64,000 nucleotides of DNA, from assembly GCF_016734905.1 (NCBI RefSeq), contig NZ_JAERPO010000002.1:1073524-1137523 (forward strand), read 5' to 3'. Shown here in pieces: positions 56,124 through 64,000 of this stretch (its first letter is position 1; each line of letters opens with the position of its first letter). The stretch comes from Sphingopyxis jiangsuensis (GTDB taxonomy: Bacteria; Pseudomonadota; Alphaproteobacteria; Sphingomonadales; Sphingomonadaceae). A model generated the notes under the pieces. That model did no database searches and was not told the origin of the DNA. It saw only the letters and a list, made by a program, of their open reading frames with translations. Position numbers and translations under genes: made by a program.

Positions 56124-57032
56124 GTGACGCGCCGTTTCGGCAGCCTTGCGATCATCGGGCTTGGCCTGATCGGATCGTCGATCGCGCGCGCGGTCCGCGC
56201 GAAGCTTCCCGATGTGCGCGTCGTGGGCCACGACGCCGATGCGGACGTGCGCGACACCGCGCGCGCGATCGAGCTGTGCGATGTCGTCGCCGACGATGCC
56301 GTGGCGGCGGTTGCCGAGGCCGATCTCGTGATTCTTGCGGTACCCGTCGGCCGGATGGAGGAGGCGGCGCGCGCGATTGCACCCGGCCTTGACCCCGATG
56401 CGATCGTATCGGACGTCGGATCATCGAAGGCGGGAATTGCCGAGGCGCTGGCGCGCGCGCTGCCCGGCCGGACGGTGATCCCGGCGCATCCCGTGGCAGG
56501 GACCGAAAACAGCGGCCCGGCTGCAGGCTTTGCGACATTGTTCGAGGGACGCTGGTGCATCCTGACGCCCGCATCCGATGCGCCCGCGACCGAGGTCGAG
56601 GCGCTGGCCGCTTTCTGGAAAGCGCTCGGCGCCAGGGTCGAAACGATGGACGCGGCGCACCACGACATGGTGCTCGCGGTGACAAGCCACCTTCCGCACC
56701 TCATCGCCTATACGATCGTCGGCACCGCGAGCGAGCTCGAGGAAGTGACCGAGAGCGAGGTCATCAAATATTCGGCTGGCGGTTTTCGCGATTTCACGCG
56801 CATCGCGGCGAGCGACCCGGTGATGTGGCGCGACGTTTTCCTTGCCAACAAGGACGCCGTGCTCGCGACCCTGCAGCGGTTCAACGAGGACCTGACTGCG
56901 CTCCAGCAGGCGATCCGCCGCGGCGACGGCGCGCGGCTCGAGGACTGGTTCACGCGCACGCGCGCGATTCGCCGCTCGATCATCGAGCAGGGGCAGGACG
57001 ATGCGGCGCCCGATTTCGGGCGCAAGCATTAG
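56124..57032 (+). CDS. tyrA: Prephenate/arogenate dehydrogenase
   Basis: NAD(P)-dependent oxidative decarboxylation in tyrosine synthesis. The Rossmann motif is AIIGLGLIGSSIARAV, then LAVPVGRMEEAARAIAP, VSDVGSSKAGI and HPVAGTENSGPAAGFATLFE, and SHLPHLIAYTIVGTA. 302 residues from a GTG start. Coupled to hisC; the arogenate versus prephenate preference cannot be read from sequence. Confidence 0.93.
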   Translation: MTRRFGSLAIIGLGLIGSSIARAVRAKLPDVRVVGHDADADVRDTARAIELCDVVADDAVAAVAEADLVILAVPVGRMEEAARAIAPGLDPDAIVSDVGSSKAGIAEALARALPGRTVIPAHPVAGTENSGPAAGFATLFEGRWCILTPASDAPATEVEALAAFWKALGARVETMDAAHHDMVLAVTSHLPHLIAYTIVGTASELEEVTESEVIKYSAGGFRDFTRIAASDPVMWRDVFLANKDAVLATLQRFNEDLTALQQAIRRGDGARLEDWFTRTRAIRRSIIEQGQDDAAPDFGRKH

Positions 57033-57033
57033 A

Positions 57034-57753
57034 TCAGTCCGCCAGCAACGCCTCCGGCGGGTTCAATGCATTGATCGCGGCGCGTACCCGCGCCTCGGCC
57101 TCGTCGCGCGGAAGGCCGGCAGGGATGCGCTCGCCGACCTTGTAGGTGATCGTTCCCGGCCATTTGATCCAGCGGCGCGGCGGATAGGCGATGCCGCTGT
57201 TCACCGCTACCGGAATCACATCGGTCCCGAGCAGGCGATACATGCCGGCAAAACCGGGGCGCAGCGGCGGCGCCTCGCCGTGCGGGACGCGCGTTCCCTC
57301 GGCAAAGAGGCAGAGCGGCCGTCCCGCCGCCAGCGCGGCCTTGGCGGCGCCGAGCATCGCGCGCATCGCCTTGCCGCCGCCGTCGCGGTCGACCGGGATC
57401 AATCCGTAGAAACGCGCCGCCTGGCCCCAGACGGGGATCGAGAACAGCTCTTCCTTGGCGAACACCGCCGGGTGGCGAAACAGCATCGGCTGTTCGATCG
57501 TCTCGAACGCCGATTCATGCTTGAAGACATAAAGGACGGGCGCGTCGGGCATTTCGCCTTCGACGATGATCTTCTGGCCGAGCAGAACGCGGCAGATCAG
57601 CCGGTGGAATATTGCCCAGATGCGCACGAAGAAGATCGTGGCGCGATGCGAGATCGGCAGGCTGACGACGGCGCCGATCGAGGAAATGCTGCTCATCAGC
57701 ACAAAGGCGATCCAGAAGAGGATCGACCGGACAAGGGCGACCGCATATCTCAC
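57034..57753 (-). CDS. plsC: 1-acyl-sn-glycerol-3-phosphate acyltransferase
   Basis: Membrane-associated acyltransferase making phosphatidic acid. The catalytic HX4D motif is present in the alphaproteobacterial variant HESAFE (VFKHESAFETIEQPMLF), and FAEGTRVPHGEAP is the substrate-binding FPEGTR-type motif. N-terminal helix at about 8-30. 239 residues. It is last in an ftsE-ftsX-ydcF-plsC group, 10 bp after ydcF. Confidence 0.9.
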   Translation of the reverse strand: MRYAVALVRSILFWIAFVLMSSISSIGAVVSLPISHRATIFFVRIWAIFHRLICRVLLGQKIIVEGEMPDAPVLYVFKHESAFETIEQPMLFRHPAVFAKEELFSIPVWGQAARFYGLIPVDRDGGGKAMRAMLGAAKAALAAGRPLCLFAEGTRVPHGEAPPLRPGFAGMYRLLGTDVIPVAVNSGIAYPPRRWIKWPGTITYKVGERIPAGLPRDEAEARVRAAINALNPPEALLAD

Positions 57754-57763
57754 GCCAAAAGCC

Positions 57764-58294
57764 TCACAATCCGAGCAGGCCGCCGACGAGCCCTGCGAGA
57801 TATTTGTGATACTCGCGGAACAGGGTCGCGAAGCTCGGTTCGCTGCGCACCGCGTCGGGGAGGATCGTCACCTTGTCGCCGACTGCGCGGCCGATTTCAT
57901 ATTCGGCGCGGCGCATGTGCCAATCGGTTGTGACGAGCCGCACGCTCCGATAGTTGCGCCGCGCAACCCAGGTCGCGACTTCGGTCGCGTTCGATCGCGT
58001 ATCCTCTGCCTCGAAACCCAGCGCGACGCAGCAATCGAAAAGTTGCGGAGGGCGCTTGTAGGTTGCGGCAAGCTCGCGCGGTTTGACCTCGCGCGCGACG
58101 CCGCTGATCAAAAGCCGCTTGGCATCGCCCGCCTCGAGCCGTTCGAGCGCGCGGTCGATGCGTCCCGGACCGCCGGTGAGCACGACGATCGCGTCGGTCT
58201 TTTCCGGCCCTGCGGGCATCGGCGGCAGCAGCGCGAACCAGGCAAAGCCCAGTACCCACGCAAGGAACAACAAGGAAATCAGGCGCTTGATCAT
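57764..58294 (-). CDS. YdcF/DUF218 family membrane-anchored protein
   Basis: 176-residue protein with an N-terminal membrane anchor (MIKRLISLLFLAWVLGFAWF) and a DUF218 domain: DAIVVLTGGPGRIDRALERL, RLLISGVAR, ATYKRPPQLFDCCVALGFEA, EVATWVARRNYRSVRLVTTD and WHMRRAEYEI. Family members bind nucleotides or act in envelope processes (ElyC/SanA/YdcF). The start at 58294 overlaps the ftsX stop as ATGA. Confidence 0.85.
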   Translation of the reverse strand: MIKRLISLLFLAWVLGFAWFALLPPMPAGPEKTDAIVVLTGGPGRIDRALERLEAGDAKRLLISGVAREVKPRELAATYKRPPQLFDCCVALGFEAEDTRSNATEVATWVARRNYRSVRLVTTDWHMRRAEYEIGRAVGDKVTILPDAVRSEPSFATLFREYHKYLAGLVGGLLGL

Positions 58295-59196
58295 AATATC
58301 TTCTTGAGCGCGGCGAGCAATGTCTGCCGCGCCGTCAAAGCCGCGAGCGCGATAGCCAATAGCGGCAGCGCCAGCAAGAGCGCCCAGCCCGCGGTTCCGA
58401 GCGACGCCGTCGCGGCGAGGCCCGCCGTGACGCCCGACCATTGCCAGCCGATGAGCAGCAGGATCGCCGCGGCGACCGCCGTGCCAAGCGCGATGCCATA
58501 GGCGGTGTCGATCGCGATCCGCCGCTGGAACAGCCGCGTAATCTGGCGGTCGGTCGCGCCGATCAGGTGGAGCATCTCGATCGTCGCATAATGGGTGCCG
58601 AGCGCGGCGCGCGCGGTCATGATGACGATGGCGGCACTCGCGAGCGTCATCAGTACGACCATCGCGCCCGCCACCCACGCGAGCGAGCGGATGAGCCGCG
58701 CGACGGGGCCAAGCCATTCGGCGTGCGGGATAATCCGTGCGCCCGGCGCCTCCTCGGCAACCAGCGCGCGCAGCGCACGCATCTGGTCCGCACGGTCGGG
58801 CCCGGCGAGGTCGATGTCGACGAGTGCGGGAAGCGGCAGCGATTCGAGCACCGGATCGTCGCCTTCGGCGCTCCCGAACCATTGGCCGAGCGTTGCGAGC
58901 AGCTCATCCCTTCCAACCGCGCGCGCCGAGCGGACATAGGGTTGCGCGGCGGCGCGGTCGAGCAGCGCCGCCGCCTGCTCCGCGCGCATTTCGGGATTGG
59001 CGGTGACGATCTGCACGGTGACGCGGCCCGCGATCGCATCGCCGATCGCATTGGCCGAACGCGCGAGCCCCACGCCCGCCGCTGCGGCGAGCAGGGTGAG
59101 GAGCATCAGAATCGCGATGACCCACGGCGTCGGCCCCGACAGGCGCCGGTCGGGGAGCAGGCTGCGATGCTGGACGGGAACGCGCGGAATGATCAT
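58291..59196 (-). CDS. ftsX: Cell division protein FtsX
   Basis: Membrane partner of FtsE that activates septal peptidoglycan hydrolases. 301 residues: N-terminal helix about 24-45 (PWVIAILMLLTLLAAAAGVG), a periplasmic domain about 50-165, then three helices in the C-terminal part (SLAWVAGAMVVLMTLASAAI, then GIALGTAVAAAILLLIGWQW and a final LLLALPLLAIALAALTARQT). It begins 9 bp after ftsE. Alphaproteobacterial FtsX lacks strong motifs, so context carries much of the call. Confidence 0.9.
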   Translation of the reverse strand: MIIPRVPVQHRSLLPDRRLSGPTPWVIAILMLLTLLAAAAGVGLARSANAIGDAIAGRVTVQIVTANPEMRAEQAAALLDRAAAQPYVRSARAVGRDELLATLGQWFGSAEGDDPVLESLPLPALVDIDLAGPDRADQMRALRALVAEEAPGARIIPHAEWLGPVARLIRSLAWVAGAMVVLMTLASAAIVIMTARAALGTHYATIEMLHLIGATDRQITRLFQRRIAIDTAYGIALGTAVAAAILLLIGWQWSGVTAGLAATASLGTAGWALLLALPLLAIALAALTARQTLLAALKKIL

Positions 59197-59205
59197 CGTC
59201 CGCCC

Positions 59206-59931
59206 TCAACTCCGGTTCGGCGGATAGCGCAGCGCGCCCGTCGGGTCGGCGAGCCGCCCTTTTTCGAGGCGCATCATCTGCACATTTTCGATCCGGCTGA
59301 TCAGGTGAATATCGTGCGTCGCGACGACGACTGTCGTGCCGAGCCGGTTGAGCGCCTCGAACAGTCCCAAAAGGCGCATCGCCATGTCGGGATCGACGTT
59401 CCCCGTCGGCTCGTCGGCGACGAGCAGTTGGGGGCGGGCGATCACCGCGCGCGCGATTGCGACGCGCTGCTGCTCGCCGCCCGACAGCGTAGCGGGGCGC
59501 GCGTCGGCGCGCTCGCTGAGCCCGATCCAGCTCAGCATCTCGCCCACCGGACCCGCCAGATCCTCTTCGCTCACCCCGGCGACCCGCAGCGGCAGCGCGA
59601 TATTGTCGCGCGCGGTCAGGTGCGGGATCAGCCGGAAATCCTGGAACACGACGCCGATCCGGCGGCGAAAACCGGGCAGGCGATGGCGCGGCATGTGCCC
59701 AAGATCCTCGCCGAACAGCCGGACGATGCCGCGGCTCGGCCGCTGCGCCAGATAGAGCATCTTGAGCAACGACGTCTTGCCCGCACCCGAAGGGCCGGTG
59801 AGGAAATAGAAGCTGCCCGGCTGGAGGTTGAAGCTGATGTCGCGCAACACCTCGGCATCGGGGCCATAGCGCAGACCAACCCCGTCGAACTCGACCATCG
59901 CGCCACCGGACCGGGGAGTGCTGCCGCTCAT
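59206..59931 (-). CDS. ftsE: Cell division ATP-binding protein FtsE
   Basis: ATPase of the FtsEX divisome complex. Walker [13 protein letters not shown] (46-57), signature [15 protein letters not shown], Walker [15 protein letters not shown] and H-loop [10 protein letters not shown]. 241 residues from the ATG at 59931, which has AGAGG about 8 bases upstream; MVEFDG 11 codons later is an alternative. It is divergent from the zinc-ribbon gene. Confidence 0.95.
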   Translation of the reverse strand: MSGSTPRSGGAMVEFDGVGLRYGPDAEVLRDISFNLQPGSFYFLTGPSGAGKTSLLKMLYLAQRPSRGIVRLFGEDLGHMPRHRLPGFRRRIGVVFQDFRLIPHLTARDNIALPLRVAGVSEEDLAGPVGEMLSWIGLSERADARPATLSGGEQQRVAIARAVIARPQLLVADEPTGNVDPDMAMRLLGLFEALNRLGTTVVVATHDIHLISRIENVQMMRLEKGRLADPTGALRYPPNRS

Positions 59932-60034
59932 GTGCTGCCTCTTGCACGGCTATGACGGCAGGACAAGCGGCGAGTGCGGCGGCTTGGGCCACGCGGCGCT
60001 TGCAACGCCGCGAATCAGCGTGTTTAGAAGGGCC

Positions 60035-60805
60035 ATGATCCTTGCCTGCCCGTCCTGCCACACCCGCTATGTCGTTCCCGACACGGCCATCGGCCCGGCG
60101 GGCCGTACCGTACGCTGCGCCAATTGCCGCCACAGCTGGTTCCAGGAACCCGCAGCGCCGGTCGCGGCGCCGCCGCCTGCGCCTGCGCCTGCGTCCGAGG
60201 CCGCACCATCTCCCGAACCCGCTTCGCCAACAGCCGAAGCCGCGGAGACGAGTGGCGCGCCGAACGACGCGCCGCCATCGTCGCCGCCACCGCCCCCGGC
60301 GGCCTTCGCCGAAACCGCGCAGCCCGCGCCGCCGCCCGCGGCCGAGGACGCGCCGCTGCCGTTCCGGCGGCCGCGCCGCAATCCGGCGAAGCGCTGGACA
60401 TTGATCGCGGCGACCGCGGCGATTTTGATGATCGGCGCGACCGGCGCGCTTTATTGGTTCGGGCTGCCGGGCTGGGCACAGGGGCTCGGCATTCCCGGCA
60501 TGACCGACGAGCCCGATCTCGTGATCGAACTGCCGCCCAATCAGGATCACCGCGAACTTGCCGACGGCACGATCTATTTCGCTGCATCGGGGGTGATCAT
60601 CAATCCGACCGACCGCGAACAGCGGGTGCCCCCGATCCTCGCCGAGCTGCGCGATGCCCAGGGCACGATCGTCTACAGCTGGACGATCAAGCCGCCGGTG
60701 CGGATGCTCCCGCCGAACGAGAAGGTCAATTTCAGCGAGGCAAAGCTCGACATTCCGCGCCGTGCGACGCAGTTGACGGTCAGCTGGGCGCTACCGAAAG
60801 GCTGA
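60035..60805 (+). CDS. MJ0042 zinc-ribbon/DUF3426 membrane protein
   Basis: 256-residue protein: N-terminal MJ0042-type zinc ribbon ([15 protein letters not shown] and [11 protein letters not shown], Cys at about 5, 8, 28 and 31), a long Pro/Ala/Glu-rich low-complexity linker (about 42-120), one membrane helix about 125-147 ([20 protein letters not shown]) and a DUF3426-like beta domain ending [17 protein letters not shown] precedes the ATG. This type of protein sits beside ftsE in many alphaproteobacteria; role unknown. Confidence 0.82.
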   Translation: MILACPSCHTRYVVPDTAIGPAGRTVRCANCRHSWFQEPAAPVAAPPPAPAPASEAAPSPEPASPTAEAAETSGAPNDAPPSSPPPPPAAFAETAQPAPPPAAEDAPLPFRRPRRNPAKRWTLIAATAAILMIGATGALYWFGLPGWAQGLGIPGMTDEPDLVIELPPNQDHRELADGTIYFAASGVIINPTDREQRVPPILAELRDAQGTIVYSWTIKPPVRMLPPNEKVNFSEAKLDIPRRATQLTVSWALPKG

Positions 60806-60836
60806 TAAATCAATCGTTTGACGTGACGTCACGGCG

Positions 60837-61907
60837 TCAGAGCGTCAACGCCGCGGCGAGCGCGAGCAGAAAGCTCGTGAGCGTTGCGACGACAATCGGC
60901 GCAAAGCTGCGCCACCCCTGATCGAGCAGCAGATAGAGGCGCGCCTTCATCGCGGTCGCGACGATCGCGAGCAGCAGCAGCGCCTGTGCGCCCGTCGTTG
61001 CGCCAGCGCGGACGGGCTGCGGCAAGGCGACGAGCGAATTGACCGCGACGAGCGCCAGAAAGCCGAGGATGAACCACGGCAGGCGCAGCGGGATGCGCCG
61101 CGCCGGCGCCGCACCGCCCTGCTGCCCGATCCATAGCGCGACCAGCATCAGCATCGGTGCGAGCAGCGCGACGCGCGCCAGCTTGACGATCGTCGCGACC
61201 TCGCCCGCCTCGGCCGAATAGGAAAAACCGCCGCCGATCGCCTGCGCAACGTCGTGGATCGACGCGCCGATCAGGAAACCCGCCTGACGATCATCCAGTC
61301 CCAGCTGCGCGGCGAGAACGGGATAGAGCGTCATTGCGAGTGCGCTCGCGACGGTGATCCCGACCAGCGTCAGCGTGAAGCGCGCCTGGTCGACGCGCCG
61401 GTCGCCGATGAGCGACCACAGCGCGAGCGCCGCCGACGCGCCGCAGATCGCCGTCGCGCCGCCGGCGAGCAGCGCGGCATGGCTGTCCTGCGCGAACAGC
61501 CGCGCACTCGCGACGGTGACCAGGATGACCGCGAGCATGATGCCGACGAGCAATGCAAAGGGCAGCGGCCCCAGATTGGCGAGCTGTTCGGCGGTAATTC
61601 GCGCGCCGAGCAGCACGATGCCGACGCGCAGCGCGGTCTGCGACATCAGGTCGAGCCCCGCGTGCGTCCGCGCATCCTGCGACAGAAAGGACAGCGCAAG
61701 TCCGATGAGCAGCCCCATCAACACCAGCGGTACGGCATAATGATCGGCAAGCCATGCCGCCGCGAGCGCGGCGATTGCCGTGACCAGCGCGCCCGGCAGA
61801 TAATCGCGCAGCCGCCGTCGCGCGGGCGGCTGCGCCTCGAGCTGCATTTCGCCATAGAGGTCGGCGGCCATCGGCCACGCCTGCTCGGATATGTCCCTCG
61901 TCCTCAT
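60837..61907 (-). CDS. YeiH-family putative sulfate exporter
   Basis: Polytopic inner-membrane protein of the UPF0324/Cons_hypoth698 family, with about ten helices. Seen are PLVLMGLLIGLALSFLSQDA, LRVGIVLLGARITAEQLANL and GGATAICGASAALALWSLIG, the last being the family signature with the GASAA motif, and GASIHDVAQAIGGGFSYSAE. The ATG at 61907 (MRTRDISEQAW) is preferred, with GGGCGGGGC upstream; it gives 356 residues. Transport of sulfate is a family annotation, not shown. Confidence 0.83.
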   Translation of the reverse strand: MRTRDISEQAWPMAADLYGEMQLEAQPPARRRLRDYLPGALVTAIAALAAAWLADHYAVPLVLMGLLIGLALSFLSQDARTHAGLDLMSQTALRVGIVLLGARITAEQLANLGPLPFALLVGIMLAVILVTVASARLFAQDSHAALLAGGATAICGASAALALWSLIGDRRVDQARFTLTLVGITVASALAMTLYPVLAAQLGLDDRQAGFLIGASIHDVAQAIGGGFSYSAEAGEVATIVKLARVALLAPMLMLVALWIGQQGGAAPARRIPLRLPWFILGFLALVAVNSLVALPQPVRAGATTGAQALLLLAIVATAMKARLYLLLDQGWRSFAPIVVATLTSFLLALAAALTL

Positions 61908-61993
61908 GCCCCGCCCGCTTGGCACAAGCGCGCGCGCCGGTCGATAGGCCATTGCTGGCACGCGCAGGGCTTGCTAGAGGCCGCGCTCTACCG

Positions 61994-62070
<77 letters not shown>

Positions 62071-62127
62071 GTTTTTCAATAGGTTAGTCATACGCCGAAC
62101 TCCGAGTATGGAATGCGTATGAAAAAC
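62071..62127. repeat. Interrupted inverted repeat abutting the tRNA 3' end
   Basis: GTTTTTCA (62071-62078) and CATACGC (62089-62095) on the left are the complement of the contiguous right arm GCGTATGAAAAAC (62115-62127), with a ten-base insertion splitting the left arm. It starts at the first base after tRNA-Arg CCA. It could be a terminator-like fold or part of a recombinase site; neither is shown. Confidence 0.45.
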
Positions 62128-62396
62128 AGTAAGTCGACCTGCCCAAACTAAGCTGTCATTCCTGATCAATGTCGGGATGAGAAACGCTTTCGGGAGATCG
62201 CCTACAAAACCCTTCGAGCCAGTGCGAAGGCGTCCCGAAGGGGCCCGATCGGACTCGTGTGCGAATCGCTTCGTCGCATTGGGTTTGTTTTTAACGAATC
62301 GGGCCGTATATGGCGCTGTAGGCACTGCCTGTTAGGTTCACCGTATCGGGGGCCGCGTTAAGCCGGGGATTTCCCCGGCTTTTCTGCGTCTGGGCC
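62128..62396. other. Intergenic region after tRNA-Arg, with a terminator-like hairpin
   Basis: The 326 bases between the tRNA and the DUF3800 stop contain no convincing gene. The apparent open frame over the tRNA on the minus strand is the familiar shadow of the tRNA sequence. A 9-bp stem, AGCCGGGGA with TCCCCGGCT (62361-62380), lies at its right end; TTTTC follows it on the plus strand, so it could end a plus-strand transcript from the tRNA side. Confidence 0.5.
62360..62384 (+). terminator. Rho-independent terminator-like hairpin
   Basis: A 9- to 10-bp stem with a loop of at most four bases (GATT to TTCC region at 62369-62372) followed by TTTTC. Placed 290 bp after tRNA-Arg and 13 bp before the end of the DUF3800 gene, it may act on transcripts from either direction; the plus-strand T-run is the better one. 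Confidence 0.6.
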
Positions 62397-63203
62397 TCAG
62401 GAATCGAAACAATAGTATTTGATCCCCATCGCTCTGATCTTGTCGGCATCGCCGCCTACGGCAAAATTGGCGATTTTCCGATGGTCGCAGAGATCGCGCC
62501 AGATGCTGAATTTCCTCTCATACCTACCTCGCGCGATCGCGTAGATGTAACTATCGGCAAGTTGGAGCAGCCGGTTGGACTTCGGACGAGCCTCCACAGT
62601 GGTGAGCGTCTCCCTAAAATCTGCGGCGCTCAGCGGCTGATATTTTCCTGACCTGCCAGCATCGAACTCCAGCCCCTCCTCTTTGAGCTTCGCGAAATAG
62701 CCCTTCATGATCGGGTCGAACGGTGGATCGCTCTCGAAGACAATCCGGAGTTTCCTCCTTTCGAGCCGGGCATATTTGACGGCTCGCTCAACTGCGATGT
62801 CAAATGCGCTGCGACAGAGCAGCCATTTTTGATCACCGTGCTTTTCAATATAGCCGCGAGCGCCATATCCAGGACGGTCGATGACACACGCAAAGCCTAC
62901 GACCGGAATGTCGCAAAGGAACTCCTGATAGGCAATCCAGAACGCTCGACGATCTCGTTCAGTCAGCCGGCCCAGCCATGAAAACCCCTTGGTTTCAGCG
63001 AGCATATCCGTGATGTGGAACGGGCGGCGCGCTCCGAGTTCGCGTGCGACTTCGTCACGGCGCCACTTCGTCGCCTCCTCATCTTCGCGGTTGATCAGGA
63101 ACCCCCCGAGCGCGAACCAGTCTCGCCCCTCCCGCGACCTGTCCTTGTTCTTATCCGGCTGACGGTTTCCGGTTTCGTCCATGTAAAAGGTCATTTCAGC
63201 CAT
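62397..63203 (-). CDS. DUF3800 domain protein
   Basis: 268-residue protein with the DUF3800 signature: MTFYMDETGN near residue 4, DWFALGGFLINREDEEA, FHITDML, a mid-protein acidic motif in IVFESDPPF and the late LLQLADSYIYAIARGRYE. The fold is RNase H-like with candidate acidic residues Asp 8, Glu 9, Glu ~154 and Asp ~216. Such proteins are frequent in phage, plasmid and island DNA and sometimes in defence regions; activity is unknown. GC is about 50-55%, well below the rest. An ATG at codon 4 is an alternative start. Confidence 0.8.
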   Translation of the reverse strand: MAEMTFYMDETGNRQPDKNKDRSREGRDWFALGGFLINREDEEATKWRRDEVARELGARRPFHITDMLAETKGFSWLGRLTERDRRAFWIAYQEFLCDIPVVGFACVIDRPGYGARGYIEKHGDQKWLLCRSAFDIAVERAVKYARLERRKLRIVFESDPPFDPIMKGYFAKLKEEGLEFDAGRSGKYQPLSAADFRETLTTVEARPKSNRLLQLADSYIYAIARGRYERKFSIWRDLCDHRKIANFAVGGDADKIRAMGIKYYCFDS

Positions 63204-63474
63204 AGATCAGCCATAGGCTAGGGTGACTTTGAAAACCACCGCCCCACCCGTTCTCGCCGCTCACCTTTTCTGAATGCTCCGCCCCGAATTTGTGACTTGC
63301 GCGTCAAATACCGCGAACCGGGTCCGCGTCTGCCGGAACCGCCGGATATGTTTGTTCTTGGTCTTGTTCGCACTTTTGGCCGCGTCGGCCGCGCAAGCTG
63401 TCCAACGATTGGGGAATACCAATCTCCGATCTTTTTGCTAAGGCTCCGGCATAGCGAGGGAAAGTGGGGCACAA
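63204..63474. other. Divergent intergenic region of the island
   Basis: This 271-bp region separates DUF3800 and the plus-strand unknown gene. It contains a possible ribosome-binding GAGGGAAAGTGGGGC before the next start. No promoter motif is clear, and no recognisable short gene is seen. Confidence 0.4.
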
Positions 63475-64000
63475 ATGGCGACCGGGGAAGTCAACAAGAA
63501 GACAGCGTTAAGTTGGCTCAACACCTTTCTCCGCGATCACAATTTACAGCTTGCGAGAGTTGGGACCGGAAACGCAAACGGACTGGGCACGCACTCGATT
63601 GACGTAGCGACGGGCAATTGGGGAAATGTTGCGCACTCCAATAACAAGCCACCACGCTGGCTTTTTCAAATTGATCTATTGGCAACGCCTATCGTGGCCC
63701 GACACCCTGGAGGCGTTCAAGAGCAGAACATCGGGCACATAACAACCACCGCCGCACGGCCCACAGCGAGCATGGCCCTTCGCATCCTGCCACTACTTAA
63801 AACCGCTCCAACCACTTTTGAGCCGGCCGACGACTTCGAGGTGACGGCGCTCTTCGTTTTCCATGGTGGGCTGAAGGAAGGTTCCTCCTCTGATTCCATC
63901 AGCCTCGATCTTGCCAGCGGTGCTTTGAAGCGAGTCCTGTCAGGCACGCGGGTGGCGGCGCCATACATATTTGCAGCCCTTCTAGGGTCCCGCCCCCTCA
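63475..64000 (+). CDS. Unrecognised protein, N-terminal part (3' end beyond right edge)
   Basis: An open frame from ATG at 63475 with GTGGGGC 5-11 bases upstream runs 175 codons to the right edge without a stop. It begins MATGEVNKKTALSWLNTFLR, continues with DHNLQLARVGTGNANGLGTH, and ends AAPYIFAALLGSRPL. There is no signal peptide and no domain I recognise; the early helix and a later PADDFEVTALFVFHGGLKEG stretch look like a globular cytoplasmic protein. Its codon use is far less GC-rich than the core genes. Function cannot be given without the rest of the gene. Confidence 0.6.
   Translation, partial: MATGEVNKKTALSWLNTFLRDHNLQLARVGTGNANGLGTHSIDVATGNWGNVAHSNNKPPRWLFQIDLLATPIVARHPGGVQEQNIGHITTTAARPTASMALRILPLLKTAPTTFEPADDFEVTALFVFHGGLKEGSSSDSISLDLASGALKRVLSGTRVAAPYIFAALLGSRPL

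Overview
The window is a roughly 65% GC chromosomal segment of an alphaproteobacterium, most likely a sphingomonad close to Sphingopyxis. This is inferred from gene content and order (HemJ beside HemE, COG4223 after HemD, DUF1491/DUF1489/DUF6489 proteins, a SphB1/NalP-like autotransporter, a TetR-TonB receptor pair). The genus is inference only. Almost all of the window is housekeeping DNA, and it appears to contain the chromosomal replication origin and the centromere.

Layout. From 1 to 2.4 kb lies the str operon on the minus strand (rpsL, rpsG, fusA; fusA is cut by the left edge). From 2.7 to 10.1 kb are a DNA repair glycosylase, a secreted amidohydrolase, a subtilisin-type autotransporter, a pyrimidine nucleotidase coupled to dapD, gpmA, and a small heat-shock gene behind a ROSE-type RNA thermometer. 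From 10.15 to 18.46 kb every gene is on the minus strand, ending in ptsN, hpf, dnaQ, coaE, aroE, maf and ppsR, most of the last group joined by 4-base overlaps. The 336-bp gap at 18464-18799 has perfect DnaA boxes, an AT-rich tract and clustered GANTC sites beside hemE; I call it oriC. To the right, hemE, hemJ, rho, terC and a beta-propeller/cytochrome c pair run on the plus strand, away from the origin. After a few small genes comes mnmE-mnmG-rsmG-parA-parB (26.4-32.2 kb) with three parS sites.

From 32.3 to 49.6 kb lie a TonB-like protein, msrB, a P450, an ABC exporter, queG, an adenosine kinase-like gene, a polysaccharide flippase, gpsA-tsaD, divergent hemC-hemD, and an acyl-CoA dehydrogenase with a CoA-transferase. 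A TonB-dependent receptor and a divergent TetR regulator share a 16-bp operator-like palindrome (52055-52070). From 52.8 to 57.0 kb are amino-acid genes: metX-GNAT-metW, and hisC-tyrA. From 57.0 to 61.9 kb is an envelope/division group (ftsE-ftsX-ydcF-plsC, a zinc-ribbon protein, a YeiH-type carrier). A tRNA-Arg(CCG) at 61994-62070 is followed by DNA of clearly lower GC holding a DUF3800 gene and an unrecognised open-ended gene, which looks like the edge of an integrated island.

How the genes fit together. The origin, parS, ParA/ParB and DnaQ serve replication and segregation. HemE, HemJ, HemC and HemD cover four haem steps. MnmE, MnmG, QueG, TsaD and RsmG modify RNA. Genes in this genome are often packed with NTGA stop/start overlaps, which I used to choose several starts. 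I found no IS element, CRISPR array or rRNA gene.
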